Assembly (NCBI GenBank): GCA_964483245.1
Contig: CAZABP010000010.1
Span: 36,530-100,529, forward strand
Origin: CAZABP01 sp964483245
GTDB taxonomy: Bacteria; Planctomycetota; UBA1135; UBA2386
Reading direction: 5' to 3'
DNA length: 64,000 nucleotides
Positions 52,501-60,222 of the stretch are shown here, one piece after another (position 1 is the first letter of the stretch; each line of letters opens with the position of its first letter). Both the position numbers and the translations under genes were made by a program. The notes below the pieces were generated by a model, which saw nothing but the letters and a program-made list of their open reading frames with translations, was not told the origin of the DNA and searched no databases.

Positions 52501-53831
52501 CGATCACCAACGGCGTGCACCTGCCGAGCTGGACCAGCCCGCGGCTTGCCGAACTGCTCGGTGCGCGCGACCGGCGGGTGCGCGGTGAGGACTATGCACG
52601 CGCGGCGGCGGGGCTCGACGAGCGCGCGCTGTGGGAGCTGCGGCGCGTGCAGCGGCGCGAGTTGATCGAACGCGTGCGCGAGCGGCTCGAGCGCAGCTTC
52701 CTGGCGCGGCACGAGAGTCCGGCGTTGTTGGCGCGGATGCTCGGCGGCCTCGAGCAGGATGCGATGTGGATCGGGTTCGCGCGGCGGTTCGTGCCGTACA
52801 AGCGCGCCGACCTGATGCTGCGTGATCCGGCGCGGCTGCGGCGGATGCTCGCGCATCCCGAGCACCCGGCGCGGCTGCTGGTCGCCGGCAAGGCGCATCC
52901 GCAGGATGCCGCCGGGCAGGAGATCCTGCACCGGATCGCCACGCTGTCGCGGCGCGAGGAGTTCCTCGGGCTCATCCTGTTCTTCGAGGACTACGACATC
53001 GAGCTGGCGCGCGCGCTCGTGCGTGGCGTCGACGTCTGGCTGAACACGCCGCTGCGCCCGCTCGAGGCGAGCGGGACGTCCGGCATGAAGGTCGCCGCGA
53101 ACCTCGGCCTGAATCTCTCGATCGCCGACGGTTGGTGGGCCGAAGGGGCCGACGGCAGCAACGGCTGGACGATCGGCGAGGGGAGCGGCCTGCCGACGCG
53201 CGAGCTGCAGGACGAGACCGACGCCGAGCATCTGTACGCGCTGCTCGAGCACGAAGTACTGCCGCTGTTCTGGCAGCGGGAGCAGGACGGCGTACCGCAT
53301 GGCTGGCTGACGCGCGTCAAGCACGCGCTGGCGACGATCCCGCCGCGGTTCAACACCGACCGGATGGTCGAGGAGTACGCGCAGCGCGGCTACGCGCCGC
53401 TCGCCGCGGCCGGCGCGCAGCTCGCGGCGGACGGGCACGCGCTGCTCGCACGCGTCGCCGGTGAGCATGCACGGATCCGGCGCGGATTCCCGGAGCTACG
53501 GATCCTCGCCGCCAGCGTGACCGACCCGCGTTCGCTGGCGGTCGGCGGGACGCTCGCGGCCCGCGTCGAAGTCGACCTCGGCTCGCTGCAGCCGCAGGAC
53601 GTGCGGGTCGAGCTCGTGCTCGGGTTCGCCCGTCCGACCGGCGGCATGCTGCATCCCGAGGTCAAGGAGCTGTCGGCGCTGCCCGGCAGCGGGTCCCGCC
53701 GGCATTACGGCGTCGAGGTACCGCTGGATCGCGCTGGTGTGTTCCGCTGCGGGCTGCGCGTGCGCGCGCGCGACGGGGAACCGTGGGACCGCGCGCTGGC
53801 GGATCTGGTGCTCTGGGCGGCGGCGGGATAG
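49593..53831 (+). CDS. fused GT3 glycogen synthase and GT35 glucan phosphorylase
   Basis: 1412 residues, start ATG overlapping the GH57 stop. Residues 1 to about 545 are a eukaryote-type (GT3) glycogen synthase: EVSWEVCNKVGGIHTVVSTK, LFHEWMTGSGALYLKK, FTTHATMLGRS, and FYEPWGYTPEES with E435-x7-E443. From about residue 570 (LTGLEELARNLWWCWHEPAR) a phosphorylase of the short alpha-glucan type follows, with VAYLCAEFGLHESLPTYGGG, GVWHLNEGHAAF, FVPYKRADLM, and EASGTSGMKVAANLG, whose K1166 should bind pyridoxal phosphate. A small beta domain forms the last 110 residues. One chain therefore carries both glycogen synthesis and breakdown; all key residues I can check are present in both halves. Confidence 0.92.
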   Translation: MTGSHFASRWVFEVSWEVCNKVGGIHTVVSTKAPTFVRRYEERYVAIGPWLLGSNERASAFHPTPGFEAFEEACHQSGIPVRVGRWETPGRPRTILVAFSRLFERKDAVLAGLWEDYHVDSLFGSWDYVEPVLFGHAAALVIERWWRMFAAHEAIGAVALFHEWMTGSGALYLKKHVPAIGSVFTTHATMLGRSIASLGRDPLLSLDGRSPEEAAVQIGIRAKHSMEGVCAREADVFTTVSELTAQEAERFHRRRADPLVPNGVDLDALAEILGDRSRDDAAAELRRFASAFLGQDMQDAALLAISGRYEFHNKGIDITLDALADLERRAGRRVVLFVLVPAGNSGTRADVLARWKGGGAPAGGPLGISTHNLFDPDKDPVVQRCRELGIDNAPRRRTYVVQIPDYLATGDGLFGLPYEAVLQGMDLTCFPSFYEPWGYTPEESLAVGVPAITTDCAGFGQWAHANGIGPAQGVLLVPRFQRPYAQVREALTDALHAFLAEQPDRDELAETCRRTAARLAWEKLADNYERAFELAHQAAQARVASLPKEFTQPVQRIAVGALQRRPQLYQFQVTMKLPRELTGLEELARNLWWCWHEPARALFAAFSPIGWERSGHNPVRMLQEAHSADVQARRTEPAFHQRLDGALGALREYLQQAPRSFDAGGGLRIDATHPVAYLCAEFGLHESLPTYGGGLGLLAGDHLKSASDLGLPLVAVGLFYRMGYIRQRLSAKLEQIAEDVVHDPAQLPLVLLRDERGDPIHVLLQMPSGRIALQVWTVRVGRVTLYLLDSEVPVNRPEDRRLTHRLYGGDHENRLRQEIVLGRGAVRLLQRLEIEPGVWHLNEGHAAFAPLERVAALVKDGRTFDEARLLVMATTAFTTHTPIPAGHDRFSEELIRRYFSDIDQWAGLPWERFWGLGLGDGDRASFNMTYLACSFAGYVNGVSRLHGEVTRELLRPVWPMLVDDEIPVDSITNGVHLPSWTSPRLAELLGARDRRVRGEDYARAAAGLDERALWELRRVQRRELIERVRERLERSFLARHESPALLARMLGGLEQDAMWIGFARRFVPYKRADLMLRDPARLRRMLAHPEHPARLLVAGKAHPQDAAGQEILHRIATLSRREEFLGLILFFEDYDIELARALVRGVDVWLNTPLRPLEASGTSGMKVAANLGLNLSIADGWWAEGADGSNGWTIGEGSGLPTRELQDETDAEHLYALLEHEVLPLFWQREQDGVPHGWLTRVKHALATIPPRFNTDRMVEEYAQRGYAPLAAAGAQLAADGHALLARVAGEHARIRRGFPELRILAASVTDPRSLAVGGTLAARVEVDLGSLQPQDVRVELVLGFARPTGGMLHPEVKELSALPGSGSRRHYGVEVPLDRAGVFRCGLRVRARDGEPWDRALADLVLWAAAG

Positions 53832-54039
53832 CGGCTGGAGCGGCACTTCTGCCGGCAGTTCTGCCGGTAATCCGTCACGGTCGTCGGCCGGACGCCGGCG
53901 CGGCCGGGATTGCAGCCAGGCGGACTGCCGCAATCGGGGCACGCGCACCGAGGCACGGGAATTGCCGCGGCGAACTGCATCGGGCCGCGTGCGCAGCTGC
54001 GCACGCGACTGGAGAATCACGCCAACCTTGGAGGATGCC
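53832..54039 (+). other. 208-base intergenic region before the Kelch-like gene
   Basis: Contains a short doubled TTCTGCCGG motif near 53847-53867 with the palindrome CTGCCGGCAG (53849-53858), which could be a weak end signal for the glycogen operon. No promoter hexamers are convincing. A good ribosome site lies at its right end. Confidence 0.4.
54030..54034 (+). promoter_or_regulatory. ribosome binding site of the Kelch-like gene
   Basis: GGAGG ends five bases before the ATG at 54040, one of the few strong sites in the window, and fixes the start although the frame is open about 300 bases upstream. Confidence 0.7.
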
Positions 54040-55947
54040 ATGCAGATCCGACTCATTCGCGCAGGGGTCGCGGGATGGACGTTCGCGGCAATCGCAACCG
54101 CCTTGCCGGCGCAGTGGACCCGCCTTCAGCCGGCGACCAATCCGCCGCCCGCGGCTCCCGGAGACCTGATGGAGTACGACCTGCTGCGCGACCGCGTCGT
54201 GCTGCAGGTCCGCGGCGAGACCTGGGAGTTCGATGGCTCGACCTGGCAGAAGATGCAGGTCACGCTCGGACCGGACAGTGTCGCAGGCTGCATGGCGTAC
54301 GACTCGCAGCGGCGCCGCATCGTGCTGTTCGACGAGGCCAGCGACACCTGGGAATGGGATGGCACGCAGTGGTCCAAGGCACAGCCGACGGTGCGGCCGC
54401 CGGGACGCACCGCCGCATCTTTCGCCTATGACGAAGTTCGGCAGCGCTGCCTGCTGTTCGGTGGTGTCGACAACTCGACGCTGCTCCGCGACACCTGGGA
54501 ATGGGACGGCACGACCTGGCTGCAGCGCACGCCGGCGAACCCGCCGGCCGCGGCGATCGGAGGTGGGATGGCGTTCGACCAGGCACGCGGTCGCATGGTG
54601 CTGTACTGCGGATTCTTCCTGCTGGACCATTGGGAGTGGGACGGCAGCGAGTGGCTCAAGCGCAATCCGGCAACGAAGCCGAACCCGCTCGGGCTCCAGA
54701 TGCCTCTGGTCTACGACCGCTGCCGAAACCAGGTCGTGCTGTTCGACCCGTCAGCGACCAGCACGCCGCAACTGTGGACCTTCGATGGCACGGACTGGGC
54801 CGCGATCCCTGCTGATCCGATCCGCAATGCGAGCGCACCAGGACTCGCGTACGACACGACGCGCCATCGCCTGATCCTGTACGGCGGCGCCGTGTTCCCG
54901 TTCCAGCTCCTGGACGACACCTGGCAGTTCAGCTCCCCGCCTTGCGCCAGCAACTCCGTCTTCCCGGCGCCGTATGCGACGGTCGAAGGGGATGCGGCGT
55001 TGAGCTTCCCGTTCACGCTGGCACGTTGCCGGACGCAGTTCCTGCTCGCCGCGTCCGGGTTCAGCGGGAAGCGGACCGGAACCGTCTCGAGCCTGGACTT
55101 CCGCCGCGATCGCGGCATCGCCGAGCAGAAGGCGAAGCTCGTCGATTGCGAGATCTACCTCGCGCACGCCAAGCACCCGCCGAACCTGATGTCGACGGAG
55201 TTCGATGACAACTGGTGGTTGCTGCGCACGCGGATCCACAACGGAGTCCTCGCGTTGCCGCGCAACCCGCCGGCGGCCGGAGGTGTGGCGCCGTTCTCGA
55301 TCCGGATCCCGTGTGCGCAGCCGTTCACGTGGACCGGCCTCGATCTGCTGATCGACTTCAAGGTGACCAGCAACACGGCGCCGGGAATCGGGACCTATGA
55401 GCTCGATGCCGTGAGCCGTCCACGGGTCGCGGGCTCGGTCGACTGGTTCGGCCAGTCGTGCCGCGGGCAGGGGGGTGAGCCGCAACTGCAGGTCTACCTC
55501 CCGGAGCTGCTGCATCCGGGCGGCCTGCTCGTCTCGCAGATCTACGCCGCGTCCCAGGGTGCGTATGCGATCTCGTTCCTCGGCACGAGCACGTCGGACT
55601 GGGCCGGCCTGACGCTGCCGTTCACGTGGCCGCAGACGAACTGCTCGCTGTTCACCGGCGCGGAACAGCTGCAGACCTCGCTGACCGACGCCAGCGGTGC
55701 CGCGCTCGTGATCTGGCAACTGCCGTCCGATCCGGTGCTGAACGGTGCGGTGCGCTATCACCAATGGGCCGTGCTCGAGCCGTCGTACTCGTATCCGCCG
55801 TTCGCGATGTCGCGGGCGGCGCGGCTGACATTTGCACGCCCGGTGACGGACTTCGACACCGTCGTGGGGCTGGAGCCGGAGGGGCTGGTCGGGGTGAAGT
55901 ATCCCGGCGTCCACCTGGCGCCGGTGGTGCGGCTCGTAGTGCAGTAG
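54040..55947 (+). CDS. secreted Kelch-like repeat protein
   Basis: 635 residues. A signal peptide (AGVAGWTFAAIATALPAQ) is followed by about six blade-like repeats, each with a WxxDGxxW core: TWEFDGSTW, TWEWDGTQW, TWEWDGTTW, HWEWDGSEW, LWTFDGTDW and a last partial TWQF. Between them come lines such as DEVRQRCLLFGG and DTTRHRLILYGG, typical of Kelch beta-propellers. From about residue 310 the protein has a beta-sandwich region and a C-terminal part (LSFLGTSTSDWAGLTL-like) often seen in Planctomycetota secreted proteins ending without a sorting signal. No catalytic motif is visible. Likely an extracellular or periplasmic binding protein; the ligand is unknown. Confidence 0.85.
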   Translation: MQIRLIRAGVAGWTFAAIATALPAQWTRLQPATNPPPAAPGDLMEYDLLRDRVVLQVRGETWEFDGSTWQKMQVTLGPDSVAGCMAYDSQRRRIVLFDEASDTWEWDGTQWSKAQPTVRPPGRTAASFAYDEVRQRCLLFGGVDNSTLLRDTWEWDGTTWLQRTPANPPAAAIGGGMAFDQARGRMVLYCGFFLLDHWEWDGSEWLKRNPATKPNPLGLQMPLVYDRCRNQVVLFDPSATSTPQLWTFDGTDWAAIPADPIRNASAPGLAYDTTRHRLILYGGAVFPFQLLDDTWQFSSPPCASNSVFPAPYATVEGDAALSFPFTLARCRTQFLLAASGFSGKRTGTVSSLDFRRDRGIAEQKAKLVDCEIYLAHAKHPPNLMSTEFDDNWWLLRTRIHNGVLALPRNPPAAGGVAPFSIRIPCAQPFTWTGLDLLIDFKVTSNTAPGIGTYELDAVSRPRVAGSVDWFGQSCRGQGGEPQLQVYLPELLHPGGLLVSQIYAASQGAYAISFLGTSTSDWAGLTLPFTWPQTNCSLFTGAEQLQTSLTDASGAALVIWQLPSDPVLNGAVRYHQWAVLEPSYSYPPFAMSRAARLTFARPVTDFDTVVGLEPEGLVGVKYPGVHLAPVVRLVVQ

Positions 55948-55952
55948 CGGAA

Positions 55953-56001
55953 GGGGTCTGATTCCATCCCTCCCGAATCGGGAGGGATGGAGTCAGACTC
56001 C
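55953..56001. repeat. family B palindrome 2
   Basis: Two 24-base arms (55953-55976 and 55978-56001) pair with two mismatches around one central base. The inner 17 bases of each arm equal those of palindrome 1. It lies five bases after the Kelch-like gene stop, and its right arm contains an in-frame ATG for the downstream sigma-factor gene that should not be taken as the start. Confidence 0.85.
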
Positions 56002-56049
56002 AAACCTCCTGAACCGATCCGCCGGACGGCGGGCACTTCTCCGGTGAAG

Positions 56050-59007
56050 ATGTCGGAGCAAGTGCACGGTCCAGACGCAGCGGGTCCATGGCCGGTCGAC
56101 GCGGAGCTCGTGCTGCGGCACGACCGTATGCTGCGGCGGCTCGCGGGCCGCCTGCTGCGCGATCCGGCGGCGGCGGATGACGTCGTGCAGGAGACGTGGC
56201 TGGCGGCGCTGCGCGGCGGGCCGGGGGCGCGCGCGGCGTGGCCGCTGTGGCTGCGCAGGGTCGTCGAGCGGCTGGCCGGCCGACGCTGGCGAGGGGAGCG
56301 GCGACGGGCGCGGCGCGAGCAGAGCGTGGCGCGCGAGGAAGCGGTGCCGGGGGACGACGTCGTGCGCGCACGCGAAGCCTGGCGCAAACGCATCGTCGAG
56401 GCAGTGCTCGCGCTGCCGGAGCCGTACCGAGGCACGCTGGTGTTGCGGTACCTGGAGGCATTGCCGCCGCGCGACGTGGCGCGGCGGATGCAGGTCCCGG
56501 TCGAGACCGTGCGCACACGCACGCGGCGCGGGATCGAGTTGTTGCGACAGCAGCTCGGGCAGAGTTCGCCGGATTGGCGTCACGGGGTGCTGTCGTTGTT
56601 CGGATGGGAACGGGAATCGATTGGAGCGCTGGCAGGAGGTGTCGGGATGACGAGCGCCGCGATGAAGGGTGCGGCCGCAGTGCTGGTCGTCGGATGTGGT
56701 GCGTTGCTGTGGTGGATGGCTGCGGGCAGCGAAGGAAGCTCCGGGGATGGGGATGTGCCAGACGAGTCGGCGCTGGCGATGACCGCGAAAGTCACGCCGC
56801 GTGAGGAACCGCGGGGTCCTGCAGACGAGGCAGCGGTGACGACGGTCCGGGTGCGGGTCCCATCGAACGACGCCGCGGCACCGAAGACAGGCGCGCTGCG
56901 GATCCTGACGCGCTGGAGCGACAATGGGACGCCGGCACCGGGGGTGTTCGTGGCGGTGCGCGAGGAGGGGCCCGCCGAGAGCTTCTCGCGGCAGACGTTC
57001 GCCCGAACCGACGCAAGCGGCGCGTTCCTGATGAGCGGCCTGCCACCCGGCGAACTCAGGCTCACGGCACCCGGACGAAGCGTCCAAACCGGCGGTCGAC
57101 CGCGCATCGAAGCGGGCGAGACGAGCGAGGTCATCGTTGCGATCACGCGCGGACTGGTCGTGCGTGGGCGCGTGCACGATCAGGATGGTCGCGCGGTTGC
57201 GGGCGCGGCGATCTGGGCTGCCGATCCGGGAGACACCCACCCACCGATCGCGATGACACACAGCGATGCGTCCGGTCGGTTCGAGCTCCTCGACGTCTGT
57301 GAATACTGCACGCTTTCCGCGCGCGCGAAGGGACATGCTCCGTCCACACGGCACCTGATCACGCAGTCCCGCGACGGACAACCAACCGTGCAGGACCTGC
57401 TCGTGACGCGTGATGGCAGCGCGCTGCGTGGTCGCGTCATCGCGCCCGCGGGCGCACCTGCGCAGCGAGCAACCCTGCTGCTCGGACACTACGAAGGTGG
57501 ATTGTTGTCAGCGTCGGTGATCCTCCCTGACGGAACGCGCGCATGCCCACCGGCAGCGCTACAGCTCGACACCGATCCGGACGGCAGGTTCGCAGCAGAG
57601 GGGCTGCCACCTGGAGACCTTCCTGTGCAGGTGGTCGCGCCTGGTCAGGGCGTCTGGGAAGGCACGATCGCACTGGCTCCGGGTCGCACGACCGAGCAGA
57701 CGATTCACCTGGTTCGCGGTGGGTGCATATTCGGAACTGCGCACGAGCCTGACGGGTCGCCGGCCGGCGGCGTCCGAGTTGGGATCGCGCGGGAGCCGCG
57801 CATCGCGAACGCCATGCTCGGCGATCGCGTCCAGGTGACTGGCAAGGATGGGAGCTTTCGATTCCGCGATCTTCTCGCTGGTGATCTGACGCTCGCTGCA
57901 ACCGCGCCAGGACGCGGGCGGGTGACGCGAGTCGTGAGGGTCGAACCCGGGTCGGAGTCACGCTGCGAGCTGCGGTTCGCTTCGACGACCGTGATCGAGG
58001 GCACCCTGCTCGATTCGTATGGGCGTGTGCAGCCCGGCGCACTCGTTCGGGTCAGCTGGCATGGAGGCTTCGCGCACTCGCGGACCGGCGCCGACGGTCG
58101 CTTCACGCTCGAGGAAGCGCCGCCGCATCTGCCGTTGCGCGTGCGCGTGACGCGTGCCGATGAATTGCTTCAGTGCCTCGATCTGAGCGGGGTCCGGCCT
58201 GAGGGCGGGAAACTCCTGATCCGCATTCCACAGAGTTCGGAGGGAAGTGGTCGCTTCCGGCTGCGCGTCGTCGACGCGGGCGGGAACCCAGTGCGGACCG
58301 CGAAACTACGGTTGAGCAATCGCAGCATTGGCGACGGGAACGAGCTGCCGGTCGACGGCGCGACTGGGGAGTTGGTGACGGGACTCGTCCCGGCGGGCAG
58401 TTACACGCTGCGCGTGGAGGGAGGCGGGCTGGGTCGCATCCAAATGAACCCCGCGCCGCTACGCGTGGACGAGCAGCGTGACCTGGGTGACGTCGTGCTG
58501 ACGCCAGGCGCGCTGCTCGAGCTGCGGCTTCCGCAGGGTGCCGATCCGCAGCAGTCCCAGGTGCACATGCTGGACGCTGAAGGGACTTGGGTCGATCGGA
58601 TGGTGCCGATGGGTGACCTGCTCCGCTCCCCGCTGCTTGCAGCGGGACGCTATCGCGTGATTGGGCGGCTCGGCGAGCGAGTCGTAGATCCGTGTTGGAT
58701 CGAGCTTCGCGCGGATCAGACGACGCAGCATGAAATCCGGCTCAGCACCGCAGTGGATCGCTCATTCTCGATGCGGGGTGCTGCCTCGGCGCAGCGTGGC
58801 GTGATCGAGGACGAGCACGGCGACGCGGTCGCGTTTCTGAGCCTCGCGCGCGTGTCCGATGTGCCAGACGCAGCCACCGGCCACGTCCTGCTCACACCCG
58901 GCAACTACCGCGCGCGGCTGCGCGGACCGGACGGAGACCTGGGCGAGCCGCAGCCGTTTGAAGTCGTCACGGATTCCACGCCGACGATCGAGCTCCGCTC
59001 CAGGTAA
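56050..59007 (+). CDS. ECF sigma factor fused to membrane anchor and carboxypeptidase-regulatory-like domains
   Basis: 985 residues from the ATG at 56050; an upstream in-frame ATG at 55987 lies in repeat sequence. Residues about 15-55 are sigma region 2 (LVLRHDRMLRRLAGRLLRDP, DDVVQETWLAALRG) and about 120-165 are region 4 (LPEPYRGTLVLRYLEALPPR, VARRMQVPVETVRTRTRRGI). A transmembrane helix follows at about 207-226 (VLVVGCGALLWWMAAG), then some 750 residues of repeated beta-sandwich units (VVRGRVHDQDGRAVAGAAIW, IEGTLLDSYGRVQPGALVRV). The sigma part would face the cytoplasm and the rest the outside. It may couple an external signal to transcription, with proteolysis releasing the sigma part; this mechanism is inference. 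No anti-sigma gene is adjacent. Confidence 0.88.
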   Translation: MSEQVHGPDAAGPWPVDAELVLRHDRMLRRLAGRLLRDPAAADDVVQETWLAALRGGPGARAAWPLWLRRVVERLAGRRWRGERRRARREQSVAREEAVPGDDVVRAREAWRKRIVEAVLALPEPYRGTLVLRYLEALPPRDVARRMQVPVETVRTRTRRGIELLRQQLGQSSPDWRHGVLSLFGWERESIGALAGGVGMTSAAMKGAAAVLVVGCGALLWWMAAGSEGSSGDGDVPDESALAMTAKVTPREEPRGPADEAAVTTVRVRVPSNDAAAPKTGALRILTRWSDNGTPAPGVFVAVREEGPAESFSRQTFARTDASGAFLMSGLPPGELRLTAPGRSVQTGGRPRIEAGETSEVIVAITRGLVVRGRVHDQDGRAVAGAAIWAADPGDTHPPIAMTHSDASGRFELLDVCEYCTLSARAKGHAPSTRHLITQSRDGQPTVQDLLVTRDGSALRGRVIAPAGAPAQRATLLLGHYEGGLLSASVILPDGTRACPPAALQLDTDPDGRFAAEGLPPGDLPVQVVAPGQGVWEGTIALAPGRTTEQTIHLVRGGCIFGTAHEPDGSPAGGVRVGIAREPRIANAMLGDRVQVTGKDGSFRFRDLLAGDLTLAATAPGRGRVTRVVRVEPGSESRCELRFASTTVIEGTLLDSYGRVQPGALVRVSWHGGFAHSRTGADGRFTLEEAPPHLPLRVRVTRADELLQCLDLSGVRPEGGKLLIRIPQSSEGSGRFRLRVVDAGGNPVRTAKLRLSNRSIGDGNELPVDGATGELVTGLVPAGSYTLRVEGGGLGRIQMNPAPLRVDEQRDLGDVVLTPGALLELRLPQGADPQQSQVHMLDAEGTWVDRMVPMGDLLRSPLLAAGRYRVIGRLGERVVDPCWIELRADQTTQHEIRLSTAVDRSFSMRGAASAQRGVIEDEHGDAVAFLSLARVSDVPDAATGHVLLTPGNYRARLRGPDGDLGEPQPFEVVTDSTPTIELRSR

Positions 59008-59009
59008 CG

Positions 59010-59107
59010 GGACGGTTGGAGTCTGACCCCAACCCTCCCGATTAACGCGTGGTGTCAGATTCCAACCCTCCCGAATCGGGAGAGATGGAATCTGACCCCA
59101 ACCGTCC
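59010..59107. repeat. compound family B palindrome 3
   Basis: Outer arms of about 34 bases (59010-59043 and 59074-59107) pair with about six mismatches; between them lies a further half-unit with GTCAGATTCC. The element exactly fills the gap between the convergent sigma-fusion and SH3-like genes. The right arm, read in reverse complement, is identical over 31 bases to 61938-61968. Confidence 0.82.
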
Positions 59108-60136
59108 TCAGTAGCGCGGGCCGAGCGCCCAGTCGTCGCTGTTGGCGGCGACTTCGATCCGGGCGCGCATGTCGAGCGCCTGCTTGTTCTCCGGATCGAT
59201 CGCGAGGATGCGGTTCACGCCGGCCATTGCGTGGTTGTACTTCCCGCGCACGAGCTCGAGACTCGACAGCGCGAGGACGGAGGCGATCTTGCCGTCCTCG
59301 GCGGCGAGGCGCAGCTCCTTGACGTGGTTCTGCGCGATCTGATCGCTGGCGTATTTCTTCTCGATCTCATCGGCGCCCTTGAGGGCGCGGTCGAACTCGC
59401 GCTCGGCGTTCTTGAAGTGCTGGCTGGCGGTGCCGAAGCTGCGCCCGGCTAGCAGGCCCTTGTTGTGTTCCGCACGCCCCTTGTGGACGAGCGTGACGTA
59501 CGGCTCGAACGCCTTCTTGCGCTTCTCGGTCGCGGCCGCATCCTCCTTGGCGGCGCGCTGCGTCTCGGCGCTGGCCTCGGCCGCGGCGATCTCACGGTCG
59601 ACGATCTCGACGAAGTGCTGCTTCATCTCCGGCGTGATGTAGCGCTCGTCCGACTGCGCGATCTGGTTCAGGATGTATTTGACCTCGCGGACGCTCCCCT
59701 TCTTGGCGAGCCCGCTCAGCACGCGCTCGGTGATCGCGACGGCGCGGTCGATGACCGGCTTCAGCGTCTGCGGATCCGGCTGCAGGGTGCGCACGATCGC
59801 GCGTGCACGCCGCATCGCCTGCCGCGACTCCTCGTACATCCCGTTCGCGGCGGCGCGCTCGGACAGGTCGACGAACCCGACATAGTCTTCGTCGCCGAGC
59901 GAGTGAAACCGGATCGAGTGCTGCGACTTCGGCGTGAAGTCGTCGAGCTTGCGCGTGACCTCCGCGCTTCCGCCCTCGAAGTAGGTCTTCAAGCTGACCT
60001 TGTCCCCTTCGATGCCGAGCACTTCGGCTTCGAGGCGGGACTTGTCCTTCAGTTCGAGGCCGATGCGGAGCTGCGCGGTCAGCGACGCAGCGGGGAGGAA
60101 CGCCAACAGCAACAGCAGGAGTCGGGTGCGGAACAT
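59108..60136 (-). CDS. exported SH3-like protein with helical body
   Basis: 342 residues from the ATG at 60136, chosen because it starts the signal peptide (MFRTRLLLLLLAFLPAASL). After the signal, GLELKDKSRLEAEVLGIEGD and VTRKLDDFTPKSQHSIRFHS form an SH3-like beta unit of the kind at the start of the 5753-7270 protein, followed by a long Ala/Glu/Lys-rich helical and possibly coiled-coil region (DREIAAAEASAETQRAAKED) and TPR-like repeats at the end (GKYNHAMAGVNRILAIDPEN). No zinc motifs are present here. Function unknown. It is divergent from recQ with 86 bases between. Confidence 0.78.
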   Translation of the reverse strand: MFRTRLLLLLLAFLPAASLTAQLRIGLELKDKSRLEAEVLGIEGDKVSLKTYFEGGSAEVTRKLDDFTPKSQHSIRFHSLGDEDYVGFVDLSERAAANGMYEESRQAMRRARAIVRTLQPDPQTLKPVIDRAVAITERVLSGLAKKGSVREVKYILNQIAQSDERYITPEMKQHFVEIVDREIAAAEASAETQRAAKEDAAATEKRKKAFEPYVTLVHKGRAEHNKGLLAGRSFGTASQHFKNAEREFDRALKGADEIEKKYASDQIAQNHVKELRLAAEDGKIASVLALSSLELVRGKYNHAMAGVNRILAIDPENKQALDMRARIEVAANSDDWALGPRY

Positions 60137-60222
60137 GCCCGGCAGTCGAGCGGTTCCGCTGGTCCGGGGCAAGGCGGACGCGGCACGTGGTCGGGCAGGG
60201 CACCCGGGTAAGGTCCCCCCCC

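Noticed and set aside
55987..56049. An upstream ATG extending the sigma-factor fusion by 21 residues
   Set aside because: The ATG lies in the right arm of a family B palindrome and the added residues are only translated repeat; the ATG at 56050 directly precedes the conserved part.
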